From: Streptomyces sp. NBC_00154
GTDB lineage: Bacteria > Actinomycetota > Actinomycetes > Streptomycetales > Streptomycetaceae
Assembly: GCF_026342835.1 (NCBI RefSeq)
Contig: NZ_JAPEMI010000002.1
Coordinates: forward strand, 1,116,001-1,180,000
Direction: 5' to 3'
DNA: 64,000 nucleotides
Shown one piece after another: positions 8,370 to 18,012 of this stretch; positions within the stretch are counted from its first letter, which is position 1, and the number at the start of each line of letters is the position of its first letter. The notes beneath the pieces are model-generated. The model did no database searches and was not told the origin of the DNA. It was given only the letters and a program-made list of their open reading frames with translations. The position numbers and the translations under genes are program-made.

Positions 8370-8510
8370 AGTGCCAGTTTGCGTTGGATCGCCTCGGTGG
8401 CCGGCCCGGTGCCCGGACCGAGTTCCACCACCACGGGCTCGCCCCGCTCCGGCACGGCGGCGATGAGCCGCTCGACCAGGCGGGCCTTACGGTTCGCCAG
8501 GAGGCCGCCA
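8370..8510 (-). pseudogene. Methyltransferase N-terminal fragment
   Basis: A short reverse-strand piece reads LLANRKARLVERLIAAVPER and then VVVELGPGTGPATEAI. The latter is motif I of a class I SAM methyltransferase of the phospholipid N-methyltransferase / rRNA dimethylase type. No continuation on either side, so this is a gene remnant lying between the AraC regulator and the MFS gene. Confidence 0.55.
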
Positions 8511-8556
8511 GGACACACTGCGGCCGGGGGGTCGGTGTCGGCGGCCTGGTGCGCCC

Positions 8557-9813
8557 TCAGTGCTGCGGGTGGCCGGGTAGCCGGCTCAGGAGTGCGACAG
8601 CGCACAGCACGGGGATGAGTGCGGCCAGTGTCCAGGTCAGGCCGGCGAGCTCGGCGGCCCAGCCGATCGCGGCAGGGCCGAAGAGGGTTCCCGCGTAGGT
8701 GAAGGTGGTGAACCGGGAGATCGGCGTCGCGGCTTCCGGGCTGCCCGTCTTCGTCTGCCCGACCGCGCTGTAGGCCAACGGCAGCAGGACCGACGCGCCT
8801 GCGCCCGTGACGGCGAACCCGCCGATGGCTGCGACCGGGTTCGGCGAAAGCAGCGCCATCGCCAGGCCGCACGCCGCGACGAGACCACCGGCGCGGAACA
8901 GAGTCGGGGCGCCGTGGCGCAGGGTCAGGCGGTCGCCGATCACCCGGCCGGCCGCCTGAGCTCCGGTGTACGCGGTCACCGCCGTGGCCGCGAGAGCGAG
9001 CGACGCGCCCCGGGAGTCGTGCAGGAAGATCGCGCTCCAGCCGAGGGCGGCACCCTCGCAGACCATCAGCGCCGTGCCGGTGAGGCCGAGTGCCACGAGT
9101 TGGCGGCTCCAGCCGCCGCGCAGGCCCAGATGGCGCGGCGCGGGCGAGGACGCGCGGGCGCTCTCTCTCGTGCCGGTCTCGACCAGGAGTGGCCACAACA
9201 GCAGGGCGCCGGCCACGAGAACGGCTGCGGCTGCCACGAGGTGCGTGGCGAACGAGATACCCGCACGTGCCAGGACGGCCGTGGCGAGTGAGGCCACGAC
9301 AGCGCTGACGCTCCAGGCGGCGTGGCACCCGTTGAGGACGGGGCGTCCGAGGCGCCGCTCGATCGCGACGGCATGGGTGTTCATGACTGCGTCGGTGGTG
9401 CCGTGCACGGCACCGAGTGCTGTGACGACCACTACGAGTTCGACGGCTCCTTTGACCAGGCCGACCAGCGCCAGCAGCACGGGCATGACAAGGAGTGAGA
9501 TGCGCAGCACCGGCCGCGTGCCGACCCGGGCCGTCAGCGGTCCCACTCCCTGCATGCAAGCGAGGGCCGCCACGGCGAACGCCATGCCGATGAGCCCGAG
9601 TTGGCCGTCGCTCAGATGATGCTTGCCCTTCAACGATCCGAGCCGGACGATGTACGTCGACAGCGTGAGTCCGTTGAGAAAGAAGACGGCTGTCGCCGGC
9701 CACCGTCCGGCGCTTCCCGCCCTGCTGGGCCGCGCCGACCCGGTCGAGCCGCCCCCGGCCTGGTCGGCAGCCGTTGTTGTCGTGTGCGCCGCGGTCTGGT
9801 CCTCGGCAGTCAT
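8557..9813 (-). CDS. MFS transporter
   Basis: About 418 residues with roughly 12 hydrophobic segments (for example TAVFFLNGLTLSTYIVRLG, VLLALVGLVKGAVELVVVVT, LVAAAAVLVAGALLLWPLLV). The overall pattern resembles the YbjJ-like MFS group. Start: ATG at 9813 has a GGAG 8 bases upstream and is preferred over a GTG at 9837. Substrate unknown. It stands alone, with no regulator adjoining. Confidence 0.85.
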   Translation of the reverse strand: MTAEDQTAAHTTTTAADQAGGGSTGSARPSRAGSAGRWPATAVFFLNGLTLSTYIVRLGSLKGKHHLSDGQLGLIGMAFAVAALACMQGVGPLTARVGTRPVLRISLLVMPVLLALVGLVKGAVELVVVVTALGAVHGTTDAVMNTHAVAIERRLGRPVLNGCHAAWSVSAVVASLATAVLARAGISFATHLVAAAAVLVAGALLLWPLLVETGTRESARASSPAPRHLGLRGGWSRQLVALGLTGTALMVCEGAALGWSAIFLHDSRGASLALAATAVTAYTGAQAAGRVIGDRLTLRHGAPTLFRAGGLVAACGLAMALLSPNPVAAIGGFAVTGAGASVLLPLAYSAVGQTKTGSPEAATPISRFTTFTYAGTLFGPAAIGWAAELAGLTWTLAALIPVLCAVALLSRLPGHPQH

Positions 9814-9837
9814 CGTGCGCGCTCCGTCGCGTTCCAC

Positions 9838-10155
9838 CCGTGATCCGAGGGTGCCCGGACGACAGACGGAATCGAGTGGACACTAGCAGTGCCGCAGACT
9901 GCTGACATCCCCGCCCGTGGGCGGGACAGGCCCTGACGTACGCGTCTGGACCGCGAACAACCCGCCACGAAGTAGCACAGCAGAGCGTCGCCCTGAAGAT
10001 GTGACCAGCACTGGCATCCTTGCCCTCTTGAGGGCCCGCGCCGAAGGGCGGTAACGGCACCCAGGGCGGGCGGACTGGTCCTCGGCCCAGCCTGTGACTC
10101 CGGCCCTTCAAGATCAGGTGATGCGTCGACGGCCTGGACTCCGGACGGGCGAGAT
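9838..10155. other. Intergenic, short GC hairpin only
   Basis: No gene recognised. CCCGCCC-GT-GGGCGGG at 9910-9925 forms a compact 7-bp hairpin that could act as a weak terminator or be a promoter-proximal structure. Confidence 0.35.
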
Positions 10156-11421
10156 GTGTCGTGTCGGCATTGTCCGGTGCTGTCCGTTCCATGGCCCATG
10201 GGCGCAAGGCCATGCGCCAAGCAACCATCAGGATCGCGTGAAACGTCCATACCCACGTCGCTCCCAGCGGACGACCAACTCGGGGCGGCCCGCCGCCCTG
10301 CCCAAGGTCTCGGCTACCTCGTGGTGCGCATGGCGCCGCTGGCGCTGATTGCCCTAGCCGTGATCTTCGATCAGGTCACCCCGGCGAATTGGCCGTTCAA
10401 TCGGTTCCTGGAGGGGGCTCCGGCCCTGGCGGCCGCGAGTTGGAGCCCTGTCGGCACCGGCGTGATCGGGGCGTTCGCCTTTGCCGTAAACATCGCGCTG
10501 GCTGCCGACAAGGGGAACTTGGGCATGTCGAGGGCATGGCTGACGCTGGGGATGATCGTGTTGGTGACGGTGGCAGCCGTATACGCCAGCCATGTGCGCC
10601 AGGAGTGGGAGCACATCATGGCCGACCTGCGCTCGGTCGCCGAGGCCGCGCAGCGCGCACTGGTGCGCCCACTGCCGTCCCGCCTGGGATCCACACGCAT
10701 GGCAACCATGTAACTGGCTGCGGCCGCGGAGGCCCGCATCGGCGGCGACTTCTACGAGGCCCAGCGCACCCCGTACGGAGTCCGGATCATGATCGGCGAC
10801 GTACGCGGCAAGGGCCTGCCCGCGGTGGAGGCGGCGGCCGTCATGATGGGCGCCTTTCGCGAAGCGGCCCATGACGCGCCCGGTCTCCCCGCCCTGGCCG
10901 CCCGCCTTGAGACGAGTATCCGGCGGTACGCTGCCCAGGCCAGCGATGTCGAGGAGTGCTTCGCCACCGGATTGCTCGCGGAGATGCCCGAGAACGGCAC
11001 GGTCCTTCGCCTCCTCAGCTGCGGTCATCCGCCACCACTGCTGCTGAGCGGCGGCACAGTCCGGGAACTGGAAGCCACCGCGCCCTCTCCGCCGTTCAAC
11101 CTCGCCGCGCTGCTCCACGATGAGTATCACGTCGACATGGCCCCGTTCGGTGCGGGGGATAGCCTGGTGCTCTACACCGACGGCGTGAGCGAAGCCCGCA
11201 ATCGCGACGACGTCTTCTACTCCGTTGCCGAACACATCGGGACCTTCGCAACCGCAGCTCCGGACGAGCCGGTCGACCGCCTCGGCGCCGACCTGCTGGC
11301 CTACGCCTGCGATGAGCTCAACGACGACGCCGCTGCCCTGGTGCTCCGCCGCACATCGAGCGAGCGAGACACGCGCGTGAGACCACCTGATGGCCAGACA
11401 GAACTTCGGCCTGACCACTAG
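10156..11421 (+). pseudogene. Membrane SpoIIE/PP2C phosphatase interrupted by an in-frame TAA
   Basis: The frame encodes hydrophobic segments (MAPLALIALAVIFD; VGTGVIGAFAFAVNIALAA; LTLGMIVLVTVAAVYASHV) followed by the linker EAAQRALVRPLP. A TAA then occurs at 10711-10713, and the same frame continues as LAAAAEARIGGDFYEA, IMIGDVRGKGLPA, LSCGHPPPLLL and VLYTDGVSEARN, the complete PP2C catalytic domain. Family members have Tyr before LAAAAEARIGGD, so a TAC to TAA change explains the break. The downstream half lacks an obvious start and RBS. Probably a recent null allele or a sequencing error. The exact N-terminus is uncertain; GTG at 10321 is an alternative start. Confidence 0.85.
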
Positions 11422-11697
11422 ACGCCTCGACCTGGACCTGCCCGCCCGCGCCGCCACCGTGCCCGCGCCGAGCACCCCCGAGGGTGAATCGGCTGCGGCC
11501 CCGGCGTGACGGGTTGGCTCAGCCGGTGCCGGGGACGACGGTGCCGTTCTGCACGATCGTCATCTTGTGGGGGACCGGGCTCCCCGGCGACGGAAACTCG
11601 GATGCGCGTGCCGCACGGCCACCCCTAGGCTGCGCTCGCGGGGATGGCCAGTGCGAGGCGCCGTATCGACCGTCAGTGGATCGGAGATGCACGGGGT

Positions 11698-12417
11698 ATG
11701 ACCAGTCAACTGTTCGCGATCTGCTTCAATGCGACCCGGCCGTCGGGCCTAGCGCGGTTCTGGGCCGGGGTCTTGGGCTGGGAGTCGGCCGACGGTCCGG
11801 ACGACGACGTCGCGATCCTGCCCCCTGATACCGCCGGGTTCCGCATCCGTTTCCTGCCGAGCCAGGAGCCGAAGATTGGCCAGAACCGGGCGCACTTCGA
11901 CCTGACGAGCACCTCGCCGGAGGATCAGCAGCAGACGGTGGCCAGGGCGCTGGAATTCGGTGGAAACCACATCGACGTGGGCCAACTCCCGGAAGAGGGG
12001 CATGTGGTGCTCGCCGATCCAGACGGCAACGAGTTCTGCGTAATCGAGGCGGGCAACAAGTTCCTCGCCGACACCGGCTTCATCGGAGCGCTGGCCTGCG
12101 ACGGTACGCAGGAGGTCGGTTACTTCTGGAGCGAGGCGCTACGGTGGCCGCTGGTCTGGGACCAGGACCAGGAGACCGCGATCCAATCGCCGAACGGCGG
12201 TACGAAGATCACGTGGGGTGGTCCTCCGGTGGCACCGAAGACGGGCACGAACAGGCTGTACTTCGAGCTGGCGCTCCCCGCCGACGCCGACTGGGAGGCG
12301 GAGGTCGACCGCCTGATCTCGCTCGGCGCGACGCACTCCGACATCGGTGAGCGAGACGGCGGCCGAGTGCTAATGCTCGACCCCGACGGTAACGAGTTCT
12401 CTGTACAGAGGCCATGA
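11698..12417 (+). CDS. VOC family protein (two glyoxalase-like domains)
   Basis: A 239-residue protein with two tandem vicinal-oxygen-chelate repeats. Each ends in the family signature: LADPDGNEFCVIE near residue 120 and LMLDPDGNEFSVQRP at the C-terminus. The first repeat starts ICFNATRPSGLARFWAGVLG. The family includes glyoxalases, dioxygenases and antibiotic-binding proteins; this sub-group has no assigned reaction. ATG at 11698 was chosen because MTSQLFAICFNA aligns with the fold start; in-frame codons upstream are not family-like. Confidence 0.88.
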   Translation: MTSQLFAICFNATRPSGLARFWAGVLGWESADGPDDDVAILPPDTAGFRIRFLPSQEPKIGQNRAHFDLTSTSPEDQQQTVARALEFGGNHIDVGQLPEEGHVVLADPDGNEFCVIEAGNKFLADTGFIGALACDGTQEVGYFWSEALRWPLVWDQDQETAIQSPNGGTKITWGGPPVAPKTGTNRLYFELALPADADWEAEVDRLISLGATHSDIGERDGGRVLMLDPDGNEFSVQRP

Positions 12418-12534
12418 CGACGGCGAGGGGCGCCTCGACGGGTGAAGGGCTCCACGGCGATCGCTGTCGTCCTTCTCGTGGTGTTCGTCATTGTGCCTGG
12501 CTGGCGGCAACATGGCGGGGCACACGCCGCGAAG

Positions 12535-12969
12535 GCTTCCGTCTGCCGGCCCCCTTTTGAGGAGCTGCGGCAGGCGGTGCTTTCCTCGCGCCGGCGGCAT
12601 GCTGATGGGCCCGCACCGCGGTGGAGTCCCCCGACACGTCCCAGTCGATCCGCCCCTCAGAGTCCTCGGCAGCCTGGATACGGGACAGCAGCATCGCCCA
12701 TGTCTCGTCCGCTGACCAGTGACGATGAGGTTTGTAGACCGTCTCCCACGGCCGAACCGTTCCGGCAGATCCTGCGACTGCACACCCGTCCGCACCCGAT
12801 ACAGCACCCCGTTAATCACCCTCCGGTGATCACTCCACGGACCCCCACGCGCACCGCCACGAGGCAGAAACGACTCCAGTCGATCCCACTCGTCAGATCC
12901 CCACGGCCCATAGAGCCAGCCTGACCTCAACACCCCACCTACGTCAGGAGATCCGAGAATCAGCGCCTG
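12535..12969 (-). pseudogene. IS5-family element fragment
   Basis: Reverse-strand pieces in two frames match orfA of the IS5 copy at 62 kb: DHRRVINGVLYRVRTGVQ then LLSRIQAAEDSEGRIDWDVS and STAVRAHQHAAGARKAP. The outer end GATCCGAGAATCAGCGCC at 12950-12967 resembles that element's terminal repeat. The orfB half and the other end are missing. Non-functional remnant. Confidence 0.8.
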
Positions 12970-13590
12970 GCGGTCAAGTAACCTCTCGCGCCCGCCGCCC
13001 GGTTGGGGAGGTTGGTCGACGTGCGCCATGGATCATGGAAGCATGCCGGCATGACCATTAACCGATAGGCTCATGCCGCGTAAGCGGCCGGGCGCGCTGC
13101 GCGCGTCCCAGTGGAGAGCGACAGAGAGCGTGTCGTGGCGTATCAGGCACATGTCACCGCGGACGAGTTCGCGCAGCTGACGGGCGATGAGGGCGACGCC
13201 CAGCGTCCCGGCGGCGGCGTCGCGCGCGCCGCACCCTGACGACAGGAGGCGCCCGTGGTTGGCAGCCTCCCCTGGTGTCCGAGGTAGAAGTCAGCGCCGA
13301 AGCGGGCGCTTCACTGTGCGTATCGGCACTGCGCGGGCATGACCGGCGTGCAGGATGAGTATCAGTGTCACGGCGCGGGGAATCACGAGTGGATGCCAGC
13401 CTCGGTCAAGGCCCCGTTCTCGTATAGCTACCGCCAGGTGGCGTCTGTGCCCATCCGCCCCGATCAGGAGGAAGAACGCCCGAGCCGCCGCAGCCCCCGG
13501 ACTAGCCCCTGGCTCCCAGCCGGCTGCCGGCAGAACCTCTGGAATGCCGCTCAGGCAGCTCTCAGATCAAGGTCCCGGGAGACGTACGAT
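12970..13590. other. No recognisable gene
   Basis: Some 600 bases between IS5 debris and the broken hydrolase. A forward frame runs into the hydrolase from 13339, but its sequence before 13591 does not resemble the family. Nothing else supported. Confidence 0.35.
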
Positions 13591-14385
13591 ATGAGGGTGG
13601 AAGTGCGTCGAGCCGATGGCGGGGTGATCGCGGTCGAGGTGGTGGGGGAGCCGCACGCGCCTGCGGTGCTGTTCTGCCACGGGTTGGCCGACTCGCGGCT
13701 GGCCGCGTACGACTTCGCGGGCGCGGCCCACGCGCTCGGACTGCGCCTCATCGCCCCGGATCGCCCCGGCATCGGCGGCACCGAGGCCCGTTGCCTGCCG
13801 CGGGTCGTGGACTGGGCTGCGGAAGCCACCGTGGTCCTGGACGCGTTGGGCGTCGGCTCGGTGGCGCTGCTCGGCGTCTCGGGCGGCGGAGCGTTCGCGG
13901 CCGCATGCGCGTCGGAGCTGCCTGACCGCGTCCGCAGCCTGCTGCTCATCGCGCCCCTTGGCCCGCCTGCCTGGCCCACCCGCGGGATGGCAGCCGGGCA
14001 GCGCGCGTCCTTGCAGGTCGCCCGGCACGCTCCGGCGTTCGGTGGCTGGTTTCTGGGCCGCCTGGCCACGCTGGCGCGCCGGGCACCAGGGCTGTTCATT
14101 CGCCTGGCGACCAGCGAGATGCCCGCCATCGACCGGCGTGCCCTCGCCCAGTCGGACGCGCGCGCGGCCTTCCTGACCAACTACCTGCGAGCGTTCCAGC
14201 GCGGCAGCTGGGGAGTCGGGCAGGATCTGCGCTGCTGACCCGACCCTGGGGTTTCGACCTCGAGTCGATCACGGTGCCCACGTCGATCCACCAGGGGGAC
14301 GCCGACACCACCGTCCCGCTCCCGCACGCCCGCCGCTTCGCCGCGGCGATACCGGGCGCACGCGTTCACATCCATCCCGGCCAAG
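13591..14385 (+). pseudogene. Alpha/beta hydrolase, 5' part (frameshifted, then cut by IS4)
   Basis: Starts MRVEVRRADGGVIAVEVVGE, with the oxyanion region AVLFCHGLADS and nucleophile elbow LGVSGGGAFA, a typical ~270-residue alpha/beta hydrolase. At about 14232 one base is missing: the frame stops after GQDLRC, while the next frame continues LLTRPWGFDLESITVP and then HQGDADTTVPL (the catalytic Asp region) to HPGQ. It is cut there by the IS4 element at 14386. The last residues (GHFSILTAPEQ..) lie at 16126-16189. Two independent lesions, so a dead gene. Confidence 0.9.
14378..14385. repeat. Target-site duplication, left copy (IS4)
   Basis: CGGCCAAG, repeated at 16126-16133 directly after the right end. 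Removing the IS and one copy restores CATCCCGGCCAAGGGCAC, that is HPGQGH of the hydrolase. Confidence 0.93.
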
Positions 14386-16125
14386 GCAATGCCGGTGAGT
14401 TAGCGCGTCGGTGCAGGTCAGGCACTTGATAGTGCGGGGTTTGGTTGGGAATATCCCCTGGTGACGTTGCGTGATCCGTCACTTCTGGTGACGTGTCGGC
14501 GGAGGCCGGGACACGGCAACGGAGTTCCCGGTAGGACAGAAGATCGACCAAGATCCGACTGTCCGCGAGGGAACTCCGTTGGGTACTCAGTGTGCCATCG
14601 TCCGCATGTCGTCTGCCATCACCGAGGGCAGCCAGGCCCCGTTGAACAGGCTGGTGACCCCCACGGACCGGCGCTTTGGCGAGCACGTCCGTCTCGGCGT
14701 GTTGACCGAGGAGATCAGCCCTGAACTGGTTGACGAGGTCGTGGAGTTGACCGGCTGCGGCGAGCGTCGCCGCCGGCTGTTGCCCGCCCGGGCGGTGGTC
14801 TACTTCATCCTGGCGTTGTGCCTGTTCAGCAGCTCCGACAGTGCCGGGCCGCCGGGATACCGGTCGGTCCTGCGCACGTTGACGGAGAAGCTGCGGCATC
14901 TGCCAGGCCTGTGTGTGCAGCGCTTGCCCACCAGCTCGGCCCTGACACGGGCCCGGCAGCGGCTGGGCGACAAGCCGCTGCAGGCGCTGTTCGAGCGGCG
15001 GTGCGGCACGCTGGCCACGACCGTCACTCCGGGCGCGTTCGCCTTCGGGCTGCGGCTGGTCGCCTGGGACGGCACCGCGCTGGATGTCCCCGACACCCCG
15101 GCAAACGCTGCTGAGTTCGGTTTCACCGGCAAGGGTGGTGTCAACCAGAGCGGACACCCACAGGTCCGCCTGATGGCCCTGACCGAATGCGGCACCCACG
15201 CCCTGGTCGACGCGGCCTTCGACGCCGTGGCCAGGTTCAGCGAGCACAAGCTCGCCCGCCGGCTGCTGGCCTCCCTGCGAGGGGACATGCTGCTGCTGGC
15301 CGACCGCAACTTCGCCGGATACCAGCTGTGGGGCCTGGCCCGCGCCACCGGCGCCCACCTGGCCTGGCGGATCAAGAAGAACCTGGTCTTCGTGCCGCTG
15401 CGGGTGCTGTCCGACGGGTCCTACCTGTCCATCATGCGCACGCCCGCGGAGAACATCCGCCACGGTCAGGCCCGCGCGGCCGGACGCACCCTGACCGAGC
15501 CGCCCCGGGGACACCTGGTACGGATCATCGAGTACACCGTGACCATCCACCCACAGGCCGGCCCACCCCGCACCGAGACGTTCCGGCTGGTCACCAGCCT
15601 GCTGGACCACCGCCTCGCCCCGGCCCACCAGCTGGCGAGGGCATATCACCAGCGGTGGGAGATCGAAAACGGATTCGCGGAACTGAAGAACCGCCTGCGC
15701 GGCGCCGGATTCATCCTGCGCTCCAAGGCGCCCGAGCTGATCTACCAGGAGATCTACGCCCTTCTCACCGTCTACCAGGCACTATGCGCACTGCAGACGC
15801 GCGCGGCAGAACACGGCGGGACCGATCCTGACCGGATCTCCTTCACCGTCACGGTGCAGCTCGCCCGGCTGGCCGTCGCCGCCCAGGCCGCAGCCGACGT
15901 CACCACACTGGCCGCCGCCCGCCGCGAAGCCACCACAGAGCTCTTGGCCGCCCTCCTGCCGCCCCGGCGCAACCGGCAGTGCCAGCGCATCAAGAAGCCG
16001 TCCAAGAACACCTTCGAGGTCAGAAAACGGGACCAGACCCGCACTCCCAGTAACGTCCGCTACACACTCAAAGTCACCAAGCACCCCACCTGACCTGCAC
16101 CGACGCGCTAACTCACCGGCATTGC
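14386..16125 (+). mobile_element. Intact IS4-family element with 37-bp perfect terminal inverted repeats
   Basis: Begins GCAATGCCGGTGAGTTAGCG at 14386 and ends with the exact reverse complement at 16125; identity runs for 37 bases. It is 1740 bp, carries one transposase and is flanked by the 8-bp duplication CGGCCAAG. All parts are complete, so it is probably still mobile or recently so. Confidence 0.95.
14579..16093 (+). CDS. IS4 family transposase
   Basis: A 504-residue DDE transposase. It has an N-terminal IS4 domain (LGVLTEEISPELVDEVVELT), the first Asp in VAWDGTALDVPDTP, the second in LLADRNFAGYQLW, and the C-terminal Y-x2-R-x3-E-x6-K signature in YHQRWEIENGFAELKNRL. Normal family length and open throughout. 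An in-frame ATG at 14609 is an alternative start. The gene fills the element between its inverted repeats. Confidence 0.95.
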   Translation: MGTQCAIVRMSSAITEGSQAPLNRLVTPTDRRFGEHVRLGVLTEEISPELVDEVVELTGCGERRRRLLPARAVVYFILALCLFSSSDSAGPPGYRSVLRTLTEKLRHLPGLCVQRLPTSSALTRARQRLGDKPLQALFERRCGTLATTVTPGAFAFGLRLVAWDGTALDVPDTPANAAEFGFTGKGGVNQSGHPQVRLMALTECGTHALVDAAFDAVARFSEHKLARRLLASLRGDMLLLADRNFAGYQLWGLARATGAHLAWRIKKNLVFVPLRVLSDGSYLSIMRTPAENIRHGQARAAGRTLTEPPRGHLVRIIEYTVTIHPQAGPPRTETFRLVTSLLDHRLAPAHQLARAYHQRWEIENGFAELKNRLRGAGFILRSKAPELIYQEIYALLTVYQALCALQTRAAEHGGTDPDRISFTVTVQLARLAVAAQAAADVTTLAAARREATTELLAALLPPRRNRQCQRIKKPSKNTFEVRKRDQTRTPSNVRYTLKVTKHPT

Positions 16126-16189
16126 CGGCCAAGGGCACTTCTCGATCCTCACCGCACCCGAGCAGACGCTGGCGACACTCGCCGCATAG
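16126..16189 (+). pseudogene. Alpha/beta hydrolase, 3' end
   Basis: The duplication CGGCCAAG is followed by GGCACTTCTCG, encoding GHFSILTAPEQTLATLAA then TAG at 16187. This is the C-terminus of the hydrolase interrupted by the IS4; the His of GHF would be the catalytic base. Confidence 0.88.
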
Positions 16190-16592
16190 CCGGTCGAGGT
16201 TGCCGCCGGAGATCACGGCGACGGCGCGTCCGGTACCCGGAGGCCGTAGAAACGGCGCATGCTATGACATCCATAGGGGCATCAAGCGCCCCTTCGTCCT
16301 CCACGGGACAGCCCTCAGCCGCGATCCGCCTCTGGCTCAGGAACTGACCGGGGCCCTGCTCAGACGCGGTCGATCGTTGCCTGGATCGCAGCACCGGAGA
16401 AGTCGATGACCTCCGCAGCCATTCGAAGATCCTCCGGCAGGTTGTCCAACCGTCCGCCATCAAGGATCAAGGCGACACCCTCCTGAAGCACGACCGTGGC
16501 CCCGAGCCGGCGCGTCAACCGGCCATCACGTCGAGCACTGGCCCCGGCTGATGGGTGACCATGACGCTCATCGGCCCCTAGCCGACGGACGG
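16190..16592. other. Intergenic with a possible C-terminal gene remnant
   Basis: The reverse strand carries a short protein-like run (LDNLPEDLRMAAEVIDFSGA) ending at a stop near 16370. It looks like the tail of a lost gene, family not recognised. Nothing else seen. Confidence 0.3.
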
Positions 16593-17333
16593 TCAGCCTG
16601 CGTACAGGCCGACGCCCTCGCCGGCCGCCGCGCGCACCAGGATGTCGGCCAGCTCCACCGGGGTGGAGAGCATCGGGTAGTGGCCGGTGGCCAGTTCGAA
16701 GAAGGTGACTCCGGGCTCGGCGAGCTTGGCGAACCGCGGCAGGCCGGTGCCGTGCAGCGTGCGGGCGAACTCCAGGCTGAGGCCGTTCGCGAGGCAGAAC
16801 ACCCCGGTGGTCGGGAGCTTGAGCCAGGCACCGGTCAGCTGGATCGGCTCGGTGACGGTCCGGACCGGGTGCGGGGTGGCCAGGCGGTGGTAGCGCTCCA
16901 GCTCCGCCGGCGGGACGGCGTGCACCGCCGGGATCTCCTCGGGCACCGGGATGACGCCGCCGAGGACGCGGTCCAGCAGGCCGAGCTGCGGCATCTGCGC
17001 CACCACCGACTCACCCGGCTCCGGGAAGCCGGTGTCCACGAACACCACCCGGGCGACCTGTCCGGGGCGCCGGTCGGCCGCCGCGAGGGCGGGGAAGATG
17101 CCGTAGCTGTGCGCCACCAGCACAATCCCCGGGCCCTCCGTGTCGAGCAGCGCCGCCACGGCGTCGGTGTGCTCGCCCAGCCCGACGCCGGCGAGGTCCG
17201 CCCCCGCCCGCTCGGCCATACCGGGCAAGGTGACCGGCAGCGTCCGGTGCCCTTGCGCGGTCAGCTCGGCGGCCACCGCCTCCCAGGCCCAGCCACCCAT
17301 GAAAAGCCCCGGGACCAGCAGAAACGTCGTCAT
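16593..17333 (-). CDS. Alpha/beta hydrolase
   Basis: A 246-residue alpha/beta hydrolase: N-terminal TTFLLVPGLFMGGWAWEAVA, nucleophile elbow IVLVAHSYGIFPA (Ser about 95), and catalytic His in ATGHYPMLSTP near the C-terminus. This resembles the EstC/salicylate-esterase-like group (AB_hydrolase_6). ATG at 17333 was chosen over one 7 codons upstream because family members begin MTTFLLVPG. Monocistronic; substrate unknown. Confidence 0.9.
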   Translation of the reverse strand: MTTFLLVPGLFMGGWAWEAVAAELTAQGHRTLPVTLPGMAERAGADLAGVGLGEHTDAVAALLDTEGPGIVLVAHSYGIFPALAAADRRPGQVARVVFVDTGFPEPGESVVAQMPQLGLLDRVLGGVIPVPEEIPAVHAVPPAELERYHRLATPHPVRTVTEPIQLTGAWLKLPTTGVFCLANGLSLEFARTLHGTGLPRFAKLAEPGVTFFELATGHYPMLSTPVELADILVRAAAGEGVGLYAG

Positions 17334-17452
17334 GACAGACCTCTTTCGAAGCATCGCCTGTGCGGTCGGTCAGGACGGTAGGACCTCCCCCTGGGGGAGA
17401 TTCCAGCCGTTTCTGGCGCGCGGGCCCGGCAAGATCCGCCGGACAGACCCTG

Positions 17453-17514
17453 GACCGACAGTGCTGCTCGAACTCAGGTTCTGGCTCAAGTTCTGTGGTC
17501 CGTGACTGTCGGTC
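17453..17514. repeat. Spaced inverted repeat GACCGACAGT / ACTGTCGGTC
   Basis: Perfect 10-bp arms at 17453-17462 and 17505-17514 with a 42-base spacer, between the convergent-side end of the DUF4259 gene and the hydrolase start. Could be a regulatory site, a recombination site or a long hairpin. Confidence 0.4.
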
Positions 17515-17519
17515 ACCGG

Positions 17520-17957
17520 TTAGATCTCGAAGAGGGTTTCCTCTTGTGGCGGGATCGGAGGGTTAAGGACATCGCGGAGGCGGGTGATGTCCTGGCGCCA
17601 TTTCGGGCCGTCTGAGGCTTCGCCCCACAGCTCGGCGAGTTCAGACAGCTCGGCGACCACGTGGTCCAGTGTGTCGACGGCGAGCGTTCGGAGGTCTGCG
17701 GGGAACTCCGGTAGCGGCTCGGATGGACCGTAGATCGAACACGTCGGCTCGCCGTAGGGGTGCTGTGCCACGACCAGGGCTGCCGCGGCCACGGCTCGCT
17801 CGGCGTCGGGGGCGTCCAAGTAGTCCGCAGGGTCGGCGGCGCGTTTGAGTACGCTGCGGATCATGGACTCGCGTTCTTCCACGGCTGCCTCGTCCAGGTC
17901 GCCGGCGAAGTCGGCGGCGGTGTCGTTGTCGAAGGGGCCGATGTCCCAGGTGCCCAT
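17520..17957 (-). CDS. DUF4259 domain-containing protein
   Basis: A 145-residue acidic protein beginning MGTWDIGPFDNDTAADFAGD, the diagnostic start of DUF4259 (PF14078), a small actinobacterial family of unknown function. The body is helical and Asp/Glu-rich (LDEAAVEERESMIRSVL). The ATG at 17957 has GAGGAG just ahead and matches the conserved N-terminus. Stands alone next to the ISL3 remnant. Confidence 0.9.
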   Translation of the reverse strand: MGTWDIGPFDNDTAADFAGDLDEAAVEERESMIRSVLKRAADPADYLDAPDAERAVAAAALVVAQHPYGEPTCSIYGPSEPLPEFPADLRTLAVDTLDHVVAELSELAELWGEASDGPKWRQDITRLRDVLNPPIPPQEETLFEI

Positions 17958-18012
17958 ATGATCTCCTCGCGTGGCCGTCCGGGAATCCTCGCACTGGCCA
18001 CCGACGGTGAGG

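Noticed and set aside
8219..10228. A 669-codon reverse-strand frame across the MFS gene
   Set aside because: Arg-rich shadow of the MFS coding frame; only its last ~50 codons (methyltransferase motif I) look protein-like and were kept as a fragment.
12442..12540. Forward frame starting VKGSTAIAVVLLVVFVIVPG, like a membrane-anchor peptide running into the IS5 fragment
   Set aside because: Only about 30 residues before IS debris, no family match and no RBS; could be a truncated gene but is not supported enough to annotate.
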